NCBI RefSeq assembly: GCF_002409645.1
Contig: NZ_DHNR01000040.1
Location: 67,954 to 131,953 of the forward strand
Source: Acetobacter sp. UBA5411
GTDB taxonomy: Bacteria > Pseudomonadota > Alphaproteobacteria > Acetobacterales > Acetobacteraceae
Direction: 5' to 3'
DNA: 64,000 nt
In this document: piece by piece, positions 45,775 through 53,966 of the stretch
Layout: the number at the start of each line of letters is the position of its first letter
Numbering within the stretch: position 1 is the first letter of the stretch
Translations under genes and position numbers: made by a program
Notes under the pieces: model-generated
What the model was told of the DNA's origin: nothing
Database searches by the model: none
Seen by the model: only the letters and a program-made list of their open reading frames with translations

Positions 45775-46241
45775 GGCGTGACTGGCGCGCTTGCTGCGGA
45801 CGACGTCGCAGCCGGCTGCACTCCTTCTTCCTGTCCCTGAAGATTTACAAGAGCCACCTTGAGATATCCGGAAGACCGCAGCTTATCCATCACACCCATC
45901 AGGGTGCCATAATCAACAGTCTTGTCCGCTCTCAGGAAAATCCGCTGCTCCTTGTCTCCCTTGGTCGCGGTTTCCAGTGCCGCAGCCAGTCCCTCAGGAG
46001 AGATATCATCCTCTCCCAGCGCCAGACCGTGATCGGCCTTCACAGTAAGAAACACCGGATTTTCCGGTCGTGGCGCAGGCTTTTCCGTTGAGGACGGCAG
46101 ATCGACCGGCACATTCACTGTTGTCAGCGGAGCCGTCACCATGAAGATCACCAGCAGCACCAGCATCACGTCGATAAACGGCGTGACGTTGATCTCGCTG
46201 GCCTCATGCGGCGTTTCATCGGCATGGCGGATGCGGATCAT
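45771..46241 (-). CDS. exbD: Biopolymer transport protein ExbD
   Basis: This is a 156-residue inner-membrane protein of the TonB motor. It has a short cytoplasmic N-terminus, one helix (NVTPFIDVMLVLLVIFMVTAPL) with the essential Asp of FIDVMLVLL in the proton channel, and a periplasmic domain (IFLRADKTVDYGTLMGVMDKLRSSGYLKVALV). An Ala/Thr-rich tail ends the protein. It starts six bases after exbB stops and overlaps tonB by four bases, so the three are translated together. Confidence 0.94.
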   Translation of the reverse strand: MIRIRHADETPHEASEINVTPFIDVMLVLLVIFMVTAPLTTVNVPVDLPSSTEKPAPRPENPVFLTVKADHGLALGEDDISPEGLAAALETATKGDKEQRIFLRADKTVDYGTLMGVMDKLRSSGYLKVALVNLQGQEEGVQPAATSSAASAPVTP

Positions 46242-46247
46242 GGCCCT

Positions 46248-46970
46248 TTACTCCGCGACAGCATTGCGGGCGCTCAGGCGTACCACCTGACCCGTGCCAA
46301 GCAGTGACCGCATCCGCGAAAGATCGCGCGACACCAGACGCAGGACGAGAGCAGCCACGTCCGCTACCTGAGCGCGACACGTCACTGTCCGACGGGAAAG
46401 AGCATTGTAAATCACCACGGCGGGAATAGCCGTGACCAGACCAATAGCCGTCGCCAGCAGGGCTTCGGCAATGCCCGGCGCAACCACGGCCAGACTGGTC
46501 GCCTTTGTCGCAGCAATACCGGTAAATGACGTCATGATCCCCCACACGGTGCCGAACAGACCGACGAAAGGTGAGATTGCGCCGATGGTGGCGAGAAGAC
46601 CGGTCCCTTTCATCAACCGCCGGGCCTCTTCGGCTTCGAGACGCTCAAGCGCGAGAACGACACGTTCCTTGATACCGTCAGCATCGTCTTCAATATCCGA
46701 GGATGCCTGCTCCTCTTCCCGTGCTGCACCGATCATGGCAAGCGCAACGCCCGGACAAGCAGCCTCATCACACTGGTCCAGCGTATTTGCCTGTCGCAGG
46801 GCACGTTTTGCGACAGCAAGACGTCGCTGGACATGCGTGAATTCGATTGTCTTGGCCAAGGCGACTGTCCAGGTCAGCACACAGCCCAGCGCCAGAAGCA
46901 TCATGACGCTCTGGACCACGGGGCCGGCATTGAGGAACATGTCCCACGGGGAAAAGGAGAGAGCATTCAT
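46248..46970 (-). CDS. exbB: Biopolymer transport protein ExbB (MotA/TolQ/ExbB family)
   Basis: This is a 240-residue inner-membrane channel subunit with three helices. TM1 is VVQSVMMLLALGCVLTWTVALAKTIEF, and TM2 and TM3 are in GTGLLATIGAISPFVGLFGTVWGIMTSF and ALLATAIGLVTAIPAVVIYNAL, where the conserved Thr and small residues line the pore. A perfect GGAGGT lies five bases before ATG 46970 and decides the start over the longer frame. It is preceded by the Sel1-repeat gene in the same operon. Confidence 0.94.
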   Translation of the reverse strand: MNALSFSPWDMFLNAGPVVQSVMMLLALGCVLTWTVALAKTIEFTHVQRRLAVAKRALRQANTLDQCDEAACPGVALAMIGAAREEEQASSDIEDDADGIKERVVLALERLEAEEARRLMKGTGLLATIGAISPFVGLFGTVWGIMTSFTGIAATKATSLAVVAPGIAEALLATAIGLVTAIPAVVIYNALSRRTVTCRAQVADVAALVLRLVSRDLSRMRSLLGTGQVVRLSARNAVAE

Positions 46971-47004
46971 GAAAGACCTCCGATGAGTAAATGACAGCAC
47001 ATTT

Positions 47005-47751
47005 TCAAAGTCTGATATCAGAAGAGACAGTGTGATCTGCCTCTGACCTCCTCTTCCCGGAAACAGGCTGTGCCTGACAGGAAGAGGCGCGAAGAAGTCT
47101 TTCAGCTTCCAGCAGGACAGGACGAAGGTCCGGGTGAAGAGGGAAGCTTTCCAGAAGCTCCTTCACCGCCAGAAAAACATCACAGAAACCAAGAGAAAGT
47201 GCTTTCCTGAAAGCGAAAACAGCTTCCTTTATCTCGTTCCTTGCAAGGTGCAGGCGACCTGTATTGACGAACCCCCAGCAGTCGCCCGCCATCGCAGCGG
47301 CATGAAAGAAAGTTGCCGCTTCTTCCGGGGCCAATTGTCCCGACAGTCCATCCTCATGCAGAAGACCCAGCATGTTCAGTGCTTTGGCAACGCCTTTCCG
47401 GGCGGCTTCAACATAAAGCCAATAGGCCATGACTGGGTTTTTCTCGCCAACTTCTCCGGAGAAACAGAGATCGGCAAGATTGAATAGCGCCCAACCGTTT
47501 CCCTTTTCAGCAGCAGCCTGAAAATACGTTGCTGCCACAGCAGGATTGCGGCGAACGCCCCAGCCACGTTCATACGCCCGCCCCAGCATGTTCAGTGCGT
47601 CCGCCGAACCACTGCGGGCAGCGGCTTCAAACAGACTGAATGCCCTTTCTCCATCGCCATGATTCAGACAGATCTGCCCCAGCGCCAGAAGCGCTGAGGT
47701 GGATCGCTCATTGTCCATTCTGGACTTTTCTTCAGAATGTAAGGCCGACAT
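47005..47751 (-). CDS. Sel1-repeat (TPR-like) protein in the TonB operon
   Basis: This is a protein of about 248 residues with four or five Sel1-like helical repeats, for example A.NMLGRAYERGWGVRRNPAVAATYFQAAAEKGN and A.NMLGLLHEDGLSGQLAPEEAATFFHAAAMAGD. The repeats form a solenoid for protein-protein contact. It has no signal peptide or membrane segment. The gene starts at ATG 47751 (overlapping the receptor's last 20 bases) or ATG 47718 just after it. It lies between the siderophore receptor and exbB, so it probably acts with them, for example as a cytoplasmic regulator or scaffold. That role is inferred from position only. Confidence 0.8.
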   Translation of the reverse strand: MSALHSEEKSRMDNERSTSALLALGQICLNHGDGERAFSLFEAAARSGSADALNMLGRAYERGWGVRRNPAVAATYFQAAAEKGNGWALFNLADLCFSGEVGEKNPVMAYWLYVEAARKGVAKALNMLGLLHEDGLSGQLAPEEAATFFHAAAMAGDCWGFVNTGRLHLARNEIKEAVFAFRKALSLGFCDVFLAVKELLESFPLHPDLRPVLLEAERLLRASSCQAQPVSGKRRSEADHTVSSDIRL

Positions 47752-50014
47752 TGCCGATAAAACTCCGTCCGGGTGCCGGAACGACACGGCTGGACGAGAA
47801 AGCCGAAGCATAGTTCAGATGATCGGTCAGGTTGTTCGCATTGAAGGAAACCCGATAGTGCTTGACCTCCCAGGAAACCATTCCGTTCAGTGAGAAGGTG
47901 TAGGGAATACGGGCCGTATTGGTGACATCCGGACCTGCCCAGTATCCCGAAGCATACTGTGCGCCTCCGGCAACTTTCAGCTGCCCCCAGCCCGGATTCA
48001 GCACGTAATCCTGCAGATCGAAAGAACTCCAGACCGAGAAATTGTTATGGGAAACCTGAGGCGCTTCATTTCCCTTGGCCGTGGCGCTGTGCGTGACCTT
48101 GCCATCCATGTAGGAATAAGTGCCGTAGATATTCCAGTTTTTCGTGATCTTTCCGGTCAGACTGACTTCGACACCACGCACGCGTCGTCCGCTTCCCTGA
48201 TCGGCAAATCCGGTGACCATGTCGCCATTCGCATCATAATAGAACGAATTGTTTTCGCTGATCTGGAAGAATGCAAGGGTTGCACCCAGTCGTTTGTGGA
48301 AGAAGTCCGCCTTGCTACCGAATTCGAACAAGTCACTGCGCTGCGGTTTGAAATCCTTGGAATTGGATGGCGTTTCACCCGTATTTCCAGAAAGCGTGAC
48401 CATTGAGGACACGTCCGTTCCCGTCGGCTTGTAAGAGCGCGAGAAGGTGAAATAGAACGACGCCATTTTCACTGGTGAGTAAACGATACTTCCTGACGGA
48501 CTCCAGCGGTCGGCAGACTGCGACTGACGCTGCTGGCCATCGCCACCGACATACGTGCTGTTGAAATGATCCCAGCGCGCCGTTCCGAACAGGGTGAGCT
48601 GCTTGGTCAGCTGGATACGATCCGAGAAGAACAGTCCAACATCCGTCGCATCGGCATTTCTGTAACCGGACTTTGGGAAAGTCACATAACCACCACCACT
48701 GGAATGCGTCGGATTACGAATGGTCTGGTTGGCAACACGGTTATACCATGTGCCGTAATAACGGTCGTCATCTTCGTAATTGACGTCAACACCAGCCTTG
48801 ATCTCGTGTTTTACGCTGCCTGTATGAAAGTGGAAGTTGCCCATCAGGACGTTCTGCGCACCCCAGCCCTTCTGGTTATACGCTGCACCGCCGCCCGCAC
48901 CATAGCTGAGCGCCGGATTGCCTCCCGCCATGAACTGGGAAACACAGGCTGCCGTGGAGCATGCATTCGGCGTCGTCGCGGTGTATTCACGCTCATATTT
49001 GGTCAGACGCGTATCGTTTGTCAGCGTGAACCAGCGTGTGATTTCAGACTTCACCTGCGATGTCAGATTGTGAATATCCGAGTTGTCACGGTCGAAAGAA
49101 CGAACGTAACTAGTATCCCGGCTCAGGCCATGACTGGTGATCGGACGGGAAATACCGTCCGCCATTTTCAGCATCGGCACGCCATAGTCAGGCACGTTGT
49201 CACTGTGCATCCACTGCCAGTTCAGGTGCCATGACGTCTTGCTGCGCAGACCAACGCCGAGATCAACTGCGGTGCCATAACGGTTGGACTCAACCAGTTC
49301 ACGACCGGCTACACCCGCGCGGTTATACAGGCCGTTGACGCGAAGAGCGATGTCATCATTGATCTGATAATTGACGTCGGCATTGCCGCGATAGAGAGAC
49401 GCGCTTCCGAAAGCCTGATCGTAGCTATATGAATCTCCAGCGTGGGCGTGCTTCAGGGACTGATTGATGATGCCACCGACATTTCCCGCGCCGAAATATT
49501 CGCCGGATGGTCCCTTGATGACCTGAACGCTGTCGATATTGAACATATCACGCGTGTAAGTGCCGAAATCCTTCAGACCATCCGTATACATATCGCCACG
49601 CGCCTGCAGGCCGCGGATACGGAACTGGTCACCGTTCAGACCGCCATTGCCCTCACCTGTGGAGAGCGTGATGCCCGGCACGTTCGCCAGCGCCTGATCC
49701 AGCGTATAGGCGCGCTGTTCCTTGATGATTTCCTGAGGGATGACGGTAATGCTTTGCGGCGTATCCCGCACGGACGTCGGCATGCGGGAAATTCCCAGAA
49801 CCGTGCTGTTCGTATTGCCCGCTGTTGCACCTTCATCTTCCTGCCCTTTGACCTTGAGCGTCGGCAGGGCAATGGAAGGTTCGGACTCTGTCGTGTCTGT
49901 TGTCTGGGCCGTCTGCGCCTTTGCTTCCCCCACGCCAAACCCGGCCGACATACCCACCGCCACAGCCAGACCGACCTTGGGCGTTCGCCCAGCCACCCGC
50001 GCAGACTGATTCAT
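47732..50014 (-). CDS. TonB-dependent catecholate-siderophore receptor (Fiu/PiuA-like)
   Basis: This is a 760-residue outer-membrane receptor. Its signal peptide (MNQSARVAGRTPKVGLAVAVGMSAGFGVGEAKA) is followed by a TonB-box-like LPTLKVKG. The plug is SITVIPQEIIKEQRAYTLDQALANVPGI, FRIRGLQARGDMYTDGLKDFGTYTRDMFNIDSVQVIKGPSGEYFGAGNVGGIIN, and a 22-strand-type barrel ends in GNVGLTF. The plug is closest to the Fiu/CirA/PiuA catecholate group. I chose ATG 50014, with AGGAG seven bases upstream; earlier ATGs sit on top of that site. It heads an operon with the Sel1, exbB, exbD and tonB genes. A Fur-like palindrome lies 84 bp upstream. Confidence 0.92.
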   Translation of the reverse strand: MNQSARVAGRTPKVGLAVAVGMSAGFGVGEAKAQTAQTTDTTESEPSIALPTLKVKGQEDEGATAGNTNSTVLGISRMPTSVRDTPQSITVIPQEIIKEQRAYTLDQALANVPGITLSTGEGNGGLNGDQFRIRGLQARGDMYTDGLKDFGTYTRDMFNIDSVQVIKGPSGEYFGAGNVGGIINQSLKHAHAGDSYSYDQAFGSASLYRGNADVNYQINDDIALRVNGLYNRAGVAGRELVESNRYGTAVDLGVGLRSKTSWHLNWQWMHSDNVPDYGVPMLKMADGISRPITSHGLSRDTSYVRSFDRDNSDIHNLTSQVKSEITRWFTLTNDTRLTKYEREYTATTPNACSTAACVSQFMAGGNPALSYGAGGGAAYNQKGWGAQNVLMGNFHFHTGSVKHEIKAGVDVNYEDDDRYYGTWYNRVANQTIRNPTHSSGGGYVTFPKSGYRNADATDVGLFFSDRIQLTKQLTLFGTARWDHFNSTYVGGDGQQRQSQSADRWSPSGSIVYSPVKMASFYFTFSRSYKPTGTDVSSMVTLSGNTGETPSNSKDFKPQRSDLFEFGSKADFFHKRLGATLAFFQISENNSFYYDANGDMVTGFADQGSGRRVRGVEVSLTGKITKNWNIYGTYSYMDGKVTHSATAKGNEAPQVSHNNFSVWSSFDLQDYVLNPGWGQLKVAGGAQYASGYWAGPDVTNTARIPYTFSLNGMVSWEVKHYRVSFNANNLTDHLNYASAFSSSRVVPAPGRSFIGNVGLTF

Positions 50015-50070
50015 TTCCATGCTCCTGGCGCAGGCCACAACCGGCTCGGCGCCTTCAGTAAATGTTACCT

Positions 50071-50117
50071 GATATTGCGATCCCAGTTACCTGCAATCGC
50101 GAATGATTCGCAATATC
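50071..50117. promoter_or_regulatory. Long inverted repeat enclosing the Fur-like site
   Basis: GATATTGCGA (50071-50080) and TCGCAATATC (50108-50117) are exact inverted repeats separated by 27 bp, upstream of the receptor gene. They could form an RNA hairpin if transcribed, or two DNA half-sites. Confidence 0.5.
50098..50112. promoter_or_regulatory. Putative Fur box upstream of the siderophore receptor
   Basis: CGCGAATGATTCGCA is a near-perfect 7-1-7 palindrome that keeps the core AAT-N-ATT of the Fur consensus (TGATAATNATTATCA), with GCG replacing GAT at the flanks. Its position before a siderophore-receptor operon supports iron control. Confidence 0.55.
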
Positions 50118-50365
50118 TAAAACAGTCTTTTTCATTTCGGAACGCAATCCTTCCATTGCAAAAGATTTCCACAAGACTTCGTAATTCTTCTACATATTCT
50201 AATGCACTGTTTTTAATGGACTTTAGAAACATACCCAAAAATCACTGCCATCAAACATGTCATGACCTATTTTCCATCTGTGACAAAAATGCCTCACATC
50301 CTGAGCGGCTCTAAAACAGAGATATTTTTAGGTCATGTCATGAAAATCTTATGGCACAGATAAAA

Positions 50366-50391
50366 GAGTTATGACTTCAAGCTCATAACTC
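50366..50391 (-). terminator. Terminator overlapping the piuC stop codon
   Basis: A 9-bp stem (GAGTTATGA with TCATAACTC, 8-base loop) is followed on the minus strand by TTTTATC. The first arm contains the TGA stop of piuC, so the coding sequence ends inside the hairpin. Confidence 0.75.
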
Positions 50392-51066
50392 CGCCCATTC
50401 CCGGACAAGATTATGGTAGGTCGCAGTCAGTCCAAGGACGGCTGGATGTTCGTCAGACAGATCCTTCCGCACCTCAATGATGGATTGATCAAAATTATAA
50501 AGCAGCGTTCGTTTTCCATCATCTTTCACCATCGACTGCGTCCAGAAAAATGAGGCCCAGCGACTGCCTCGCGTGACAGGAGCCACGGAATGCAGACTGG
50601 TCGCCGGATACAGCACCAGATCCCCCGCTGGGAATTTCACCTTGTGACTGCCATATGTATCTTCGATCACAAGCTCTCCGCCGTCATAGTCTTCCGGGTC
50701 ACTGAGAAACAGCGTGGAAGAAACGTCTGTCCGGATCCGAAAACCTGTTCCAGGCAAAGGACGGATTGCATTATCGATATGCGCCCGGAACTGCATGCCT
50801 TCGTCGTAGCGATTGAACAGTGGTGGAAAAACACGCAGCGGCAGGGCAGCCGTCGTGAACAGCGCACTCCGTCCCAGCGCCCTGAGAATAAGGTCACCCA
50901 GCGCAAGAGAGACTTCTGAATCCTGTGGAATCTGCAGGTTATATTTTGCTTTTGCCGACTGTTCGCCCGCAGTCACCTTGCCATCGACCCATTCCGACTC
51001 TTCAAGAGATTTACGGCAATGGGCCACTTCATCCGGCGTCAGTATCCGGGGGATATGCACGAGCAT
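50383..51066 (-). CDS. piuC: Fe(II)/2-oxoglutarate-dependent PKHD-type hydroxylase PiuC/YbiX
   Basis: This is a 227-residue non-haem iron dioxygenase. It aligns with E. coli YbiX from MLVHIPRILTPDEVAHCRKSLEESEWVDGKVTAGEQSAKAK onward. The iron facial triad is visible as HxD in FRAHIDNAI and the distal His of LYPATSLHSVAPV, with the 2-oxoglutarate Arg in RGSRWASFFW. The C-terminal YHNLVREWAEL is also conserved. I chose ATG 51066 on this alignment; the frame extends 23 codons further without family similarity. piuC genes commonly sit next to Fiu/PiuA-type siderophore receptors, as here. The physiological substrate of the family is unsettled. Confidence 0.92.
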   Translation of the reverse strand: MLVHIPRILTPDEVAHCRKSLEESEWVDGKVTAGEQSAKAKYNLQIPQDSEVSLALGDLILRALGRSALFTTAALPLRVFPPLFNRYDEGMQFRAHIDNAIRPLPGTGFRIRTDVSSTLFLSDPEDYDGGELVIEDTYGSHKVKFPAGDLVLYPATSLHSVAPVTRGSRWASFFWTQSMVKDDGKRTLLYNFDQSIIEVRKDLSDEHPAVLGLTATYHNLVREWAEL

Positions 51067-51192
51067 CAGAACAACTTTCACAGCACAAAAAGGACATTCC
51101 CTCGCGCTATATATGAAAGTGATATTCATTCGCAATTTTATTCAGACACCTTCGATATCCTGCTTCCCTGCAAGACGGCGCAATCCATTCAT

Positions 51193-51222
51193 AAAAAAAG
51201 CACGGTTCAAAACGAACCGTGC
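51193..51222 (-). terminator. Rho-independent terminator of the pyrD-HAD operon
   Basis: A perfect 9-bp stem (GCACGGTTC with GAACCGTGC) with a 5-base loop is followed on the minus strand by TTTTTTT. It lies 35 bp after the HAD gene stop. Confidence 0.9.
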
Positions 51223-51257
51223 CTCTAGAAGGAACTATCCCGAAGGATTTCTACGTC

Positions 51258-52148
51258 TTAGAGAACAAACGCAGGCACACTCGCAACCGGAGCAAGGGCG
51301 GCCCCATCCGCTTCCTCCTGAGCCTGCGCAGGATCATCCGCCAACCCTTCACCGTGAATACCCGCAAGCACCCACAACGCATCGACGCCGACATTCGCAG
51401 CACCCCGAATATCGGTGGCCAGCGCATCACCTGCCGCCAGAATACGGTTCTTGGGAATATCGCCCAGCAGTTCGAACACAGGTTCATAAACCGGCGGAAA
51501 AGGCTTGCCGATCCACTGCACAACGCCGCCTTTCTGCTCATAGGCCCGGGCCAGAAGTCCGGCGCAGATCAGACGGACGCCATCGCGCATCACTTCCATG
51601 TCCGGATTGGCGCAGATCATCGGCAGATCCCTCACAGCGCAGGCCGACAGAATCTCCAGATACGGCTCCAGTTCCGTCTGGCCACGACGCTCATCCGGTC
51701 CCGTGTTCAGCACGAACGTCGCATCGGCAGGATTGCTGACAAGCTCCACACCCAGCCCTTCGAACATCGACAGGTCATGCTGGCCACCAATATGGAACAC
51801 CCGCTTGCCGAGCGTTTTTACCCACGGCCATGCCTGAGCTACTGATGGATCCGTGCATCCGGCTAGAACGCGCCAGGTGACTTCGCCGCTGGTGATGATG
51901 CCATCATAAAGTGAACCATCCACACCCATTGTCGCCAGCTGATCACGAATGATCGCAGCCGGACGCGGGGCATTGGACAGCAGGACAATACGCTTGCCCC
52001 GTTCTTTCAGGGTCCGAAGGCAGTCGAGCACACCCGGAAACGGCCGGACCCCATTATGCACGGTTCCCCAGAGATCGACGATAAAGCCATCATAACGGTC
52101 CAGAAGCGGAGCAATCCCCTGAAGCACCTCAATCTTTCGCTCACTCAC
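51258..52148 (-). CDS. HAD-IIA superfamily hydrolase (TIGR01459-like)
   Basis: This is a 296-residue HAD phosphatase of the subfamily IIA group common in alphaproteobacteria. Motif I is FIVDLWGTVHNG with the nucleophile and acid/base positions DxWGT, motif II is VLLSNAPRP, the cap follows, then motif III WIGKPFPPVYEP and motif IV AGDALATDIRGAANVGV. The substrate is unknown; relatives include glycerol phosphate and nucleotide phosphatases. It starts with GTG in a GTGA overlap with pyrD, which indicates co-translation and perhaps a role in nucleotide metabolism. Confidence 0.85.
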   Translation of the reverse strand: MSERKIEVLQGIAPLLDRYDGFIVDLWGTVHNGVRPFPGVLDCLRTLKERGKRIVLLSNAPRPAAIIRDQLATMGVDGSLYDGIITSGEVTWRVLAGCTDPSVAQAWPWVKTLGKRVFHIGGQHDLSMFEGLGVELVSNPADATFVLNTGPDERRGQTELEPYLEILSACAVRDLPMICANPDMEVMRDGVRLICAGLLARAYEQKGGVVQWIGKPFPPVYEPVFELLGDIPKNRILAAGDALATDIRGAANVGVDALWVLAGIHGEGLADDPAQAQEEADGAALAPVASVPAFVL

Positions 52149-53218
52149 AAATCCGCTCCCTTCAGATCGCCGATGTATTCAACGCCCTGCTCACGCATGA
52201 TGCCCAGCACTTCGTGTTTGAGACGCCCAACCAGAGCGGGCCCTTCATACGCAAAGGCGGAATATACCTGCACCAGATCCGCACCGGCACGAATACGGTC
52301 CACCACGTCCGCGCCAGTTTCAATCCCGCCACATCCAATCAGCGCCAGACGCCCATTCACAAGCCGGGCGACTTCCCGCAGCATGGTCAGCGCACGTTCC
52401 CGCAACGGACGACCTGACAGGCCACCAGCCTCAGCCGCGAAACGGCTTCGTAGCGTCGCTGGACGCGCCAATGTCGTGTTGCTGATGATCAGACCATCCG
52501 CGCCACCCGCAACAGCCGCCTCCACAATCGGTGCAATTTCTTCTTCGGCAAGGTCGGGGGCCAGCTTGATCAGCAAAGGCGGCCGTTCCTCATGCACAGC
52601 GGAAATTGCGGCCAGCAGACCCGTCAGACGTTCCGCTCCCTGAAGCGAGCGCAACCCCGGTGTGTTGGGTGAGGACAGGTTCAGCACAACATAGTCGACG
52701 TAATGCTTCACGCGTCGGATCAGGTCCGGGTAATCCTTTTCAGGGTCAGCGCCGACCTTGTTGATACCCAGATTAGCGCCGGCCGGCACACCGGGATGAT
52801 ACCCCTTGCCACGCTGCAACTTGGCCAGACGCACGGCGAACCGGTCGATCCCGTCATTGTTGAAGCCCATGCGATTGATGACCGCACGATCTTCATCCAA
52901 CCGGAACAGACGGGGTTTCGGATTGCCGGCCTGCGGACGCGGCGTCACCGTTCCGGCTTCAACAAAACCGAAGCCGATCCGCGCCAGAGGGCGGATGACA
53001 CGACCGTTCTTGTCGAAACCGGCCGCCATGCCAATAGGGTTTGGAAAACGCATGCCCAGCGTCCGGACGGCCAGAGCCGGGTCATCTTTCTTGCGCTTCG
53101 CCGGGACGCCAACACCAAGCGACAGAGCGTCAATAGCAAGCTTGTGGGCCTGCTCAGGATCGAGCTTCCTGACGAGCGGAAGCATGGGGGAAATCAGGAT
53201 ATCAGTCAGGTCTTTCAT
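52145..53218 (-). CDS. pyrD: Dihydroorotate dehydrogenase (quinone), class 2
   Basis: This is a 357-residue membrane-associated flavoprotein that oxidises dihydroorotate to orotate in pyrimidine synthesis. An N-terminal helical extension (ILISPMLPLVRKLDPEQAHKLAIDALSLG) for quinone access marks class 2. The barrel has NPIGMAAGFDKNGR, GFGFVEAGTVTPRPQAGNPKPRLFRLDEDRAVINRMGFNN, the catalytic-loop Ser in VLNLSSPNTPGLRSLQG, LLIKLAPDL and the FMN-phosphate IGCGGIETGADVVDRI. It overlaps the HAD gene by four bases. Confidence 0.96.
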   Translation of the reverse strand: MKDLTDILISPMLPLVRKLDPEQAHKLAIDALSLGVGVPAKRKKDDPALAVRTLGMRFPNPIGMAAGFDKNGRVIRPLARIGFGFVEAGTVTPRPQAGNPKPRLFRLDEDRAVINRMGFNNDGIDRFAVRLAKLQRGKGYHPGVPAGANLGINKVGADPEKDYPDLIRRVKHYVDYVVLNLSSPNTPGLRSLQGAERLTGLLAAISAVHEERPPLLIKLAPDLAEEEIAPIVEAAVAGGADGLIISNTTLARPATLRSRFAAEAGGLSGRPLRERALTMLREVARLVNGRLALIGCGGIETGADVVDRIRAGADLVQVYSAFAYEGPALVGRLKHEVLGIMREQGVEYIGDLKGADL

Positions 53219-53310
53219 GAGGCGGATGCTGCCTGAACAGCGACCGTCTGAAAAGGGGAGTGAAACGGAGACGGCCTCCTTTGTGCGGTTTCAAGCAAAG
53301 CCTGACGAGC

Positions 53311-53346
53311 AAAAAAAAGCGGAAACACCTTTTGATGTTTCCGCTT
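53311..53346 (-). terminator. Rho-independent terminator of the DUF1328 gene
   Basis: An 11-bp stem (AAGCGGAAACA with TGTTTCCGCTT) with an 8-base loop is followed on the minus strand by a run of eight Ts. It lies 24 bp after the stop codon of the small gene at 53370. Confidence 0.9.
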
Positions 53347-53369
53347 CCTGTACGACTGCTTCCCCAGCC

Positions 53370-53546
53370 TTATCTGGAGGCTGCCCCCACCCCTATGAGC
53401 ACCAGCGCAAAAAGTACAACGCAGATAATCACAGCAATAAAGAACAGAATTTTCGCCATACCTGCAGCAGCGCTGGAGATGCCTCCAAACCCGAACAGGC
53501 CCGCGATGATCGAAACAATCAGAAAAAACAGAGCCAGCCTGAGCAC
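53370..53546 (-). CDS. DUF1328-family small membrane protein (YtjA-like)
   Basis: This is a 58-residue, two-helix membrane protein starting at GTG 53546. Helix 1 is LRLALFFLIVSIIAGLFGFGG. The linker ISSAAAGMAK leads to helix 2, ILFFIAVIICVVLFALVLIG. The IAGLFGFGGIS...AAGMAKILFFI pattern is the DUF1328 signature. The start is supported by AGGAG seven bases upstream, and a strong terminator follows. The family is widespread and often stress-linked, but its function is unknown. The GTG start and short length make it easy to miss. Confidence 0.85.
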   Translation of the reverse strand: MLRLALFFLIVSIIAGLFGFGGISSAAAGMAKILFFIAVIICVVLFALVLIGVGAASR

Positions 53547-53669
53547 GTCTCTTCTCCTATGATGAGAATGTATTACTACCCATAAACAGTTAGTGGGCGG
53601 TCCGGTTGCATGAAAAACAGGTCCTGACAGGAAAATTCTTGCAAAAACGGACGATTAGCCCGCCCCGGC

Positions 53670-53897
53670 TTACCGGCGCGCCAACCACGCTCCAAAGACA
53701 CTTCCCAGAAACAGCGCAACACCGACACTCAGACGGGGTGTATCCACGGTCACATCCCGCAACACGTCACACCCATCTTCAAAGACATCGCTCAACCGTG
53801 AGCCTGTAGCCTGCGTTCCACCAGAAATACTGCTCTGCAGAGACTCAATACCACTTTCCAGCGTGTAATCGTCCTCATCCACGCGACCGTTAGCCAT
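53670..53897 (-). CDS. DUF883/ElaB-YqjD-like small protein
   Basis: This is a 75-residue protein with an acidic N-terminal half (GRVDEDDYTLESGIESLQSS) and a single C-terminal membrane helix ending in Arg-Arg (LSVGVALFLGSVFGAWLARR). The glycine-spaced helix with terminal RR resembles ElaB/YqjD, inner-membrane proteins that bind stationary-phase ribosomes in E. coli. GAGGAGAGG directly precedes the ATG, an unusually strong ribosome-binding site. It is next to the DUF1328 gene on the same strand but 123 bp from it. The family call is moderate because the protein is short. Confidence 0.6.
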   Translation of the reverse strand: MANGRVDEDDYTLESGIESLQSSISGGTQATGSRLSDVFEDGCDVLRDVTVDTPRLSVGVALFLGSVFGAWLARR

Positions 53898-53966
53898 TAC
53901 CCTCTCCTCTTTCAGGCTTCAGGAGCCGTGCTCTGCTTCCCATTCACAACCCGGGCAAGCGCCGTT

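Larger units (their letters stand above)
50015..50382. other. Regulatory region between piuC and the receptor gene
   Basis: This 368-bp AT-rich stretch has no gene. It carries the piuC terminator at its right end, the Fur-like palindrome and the long inverted repeat at its left end, and so holds the promoter of the receptor operon. Confidence 0.5.
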
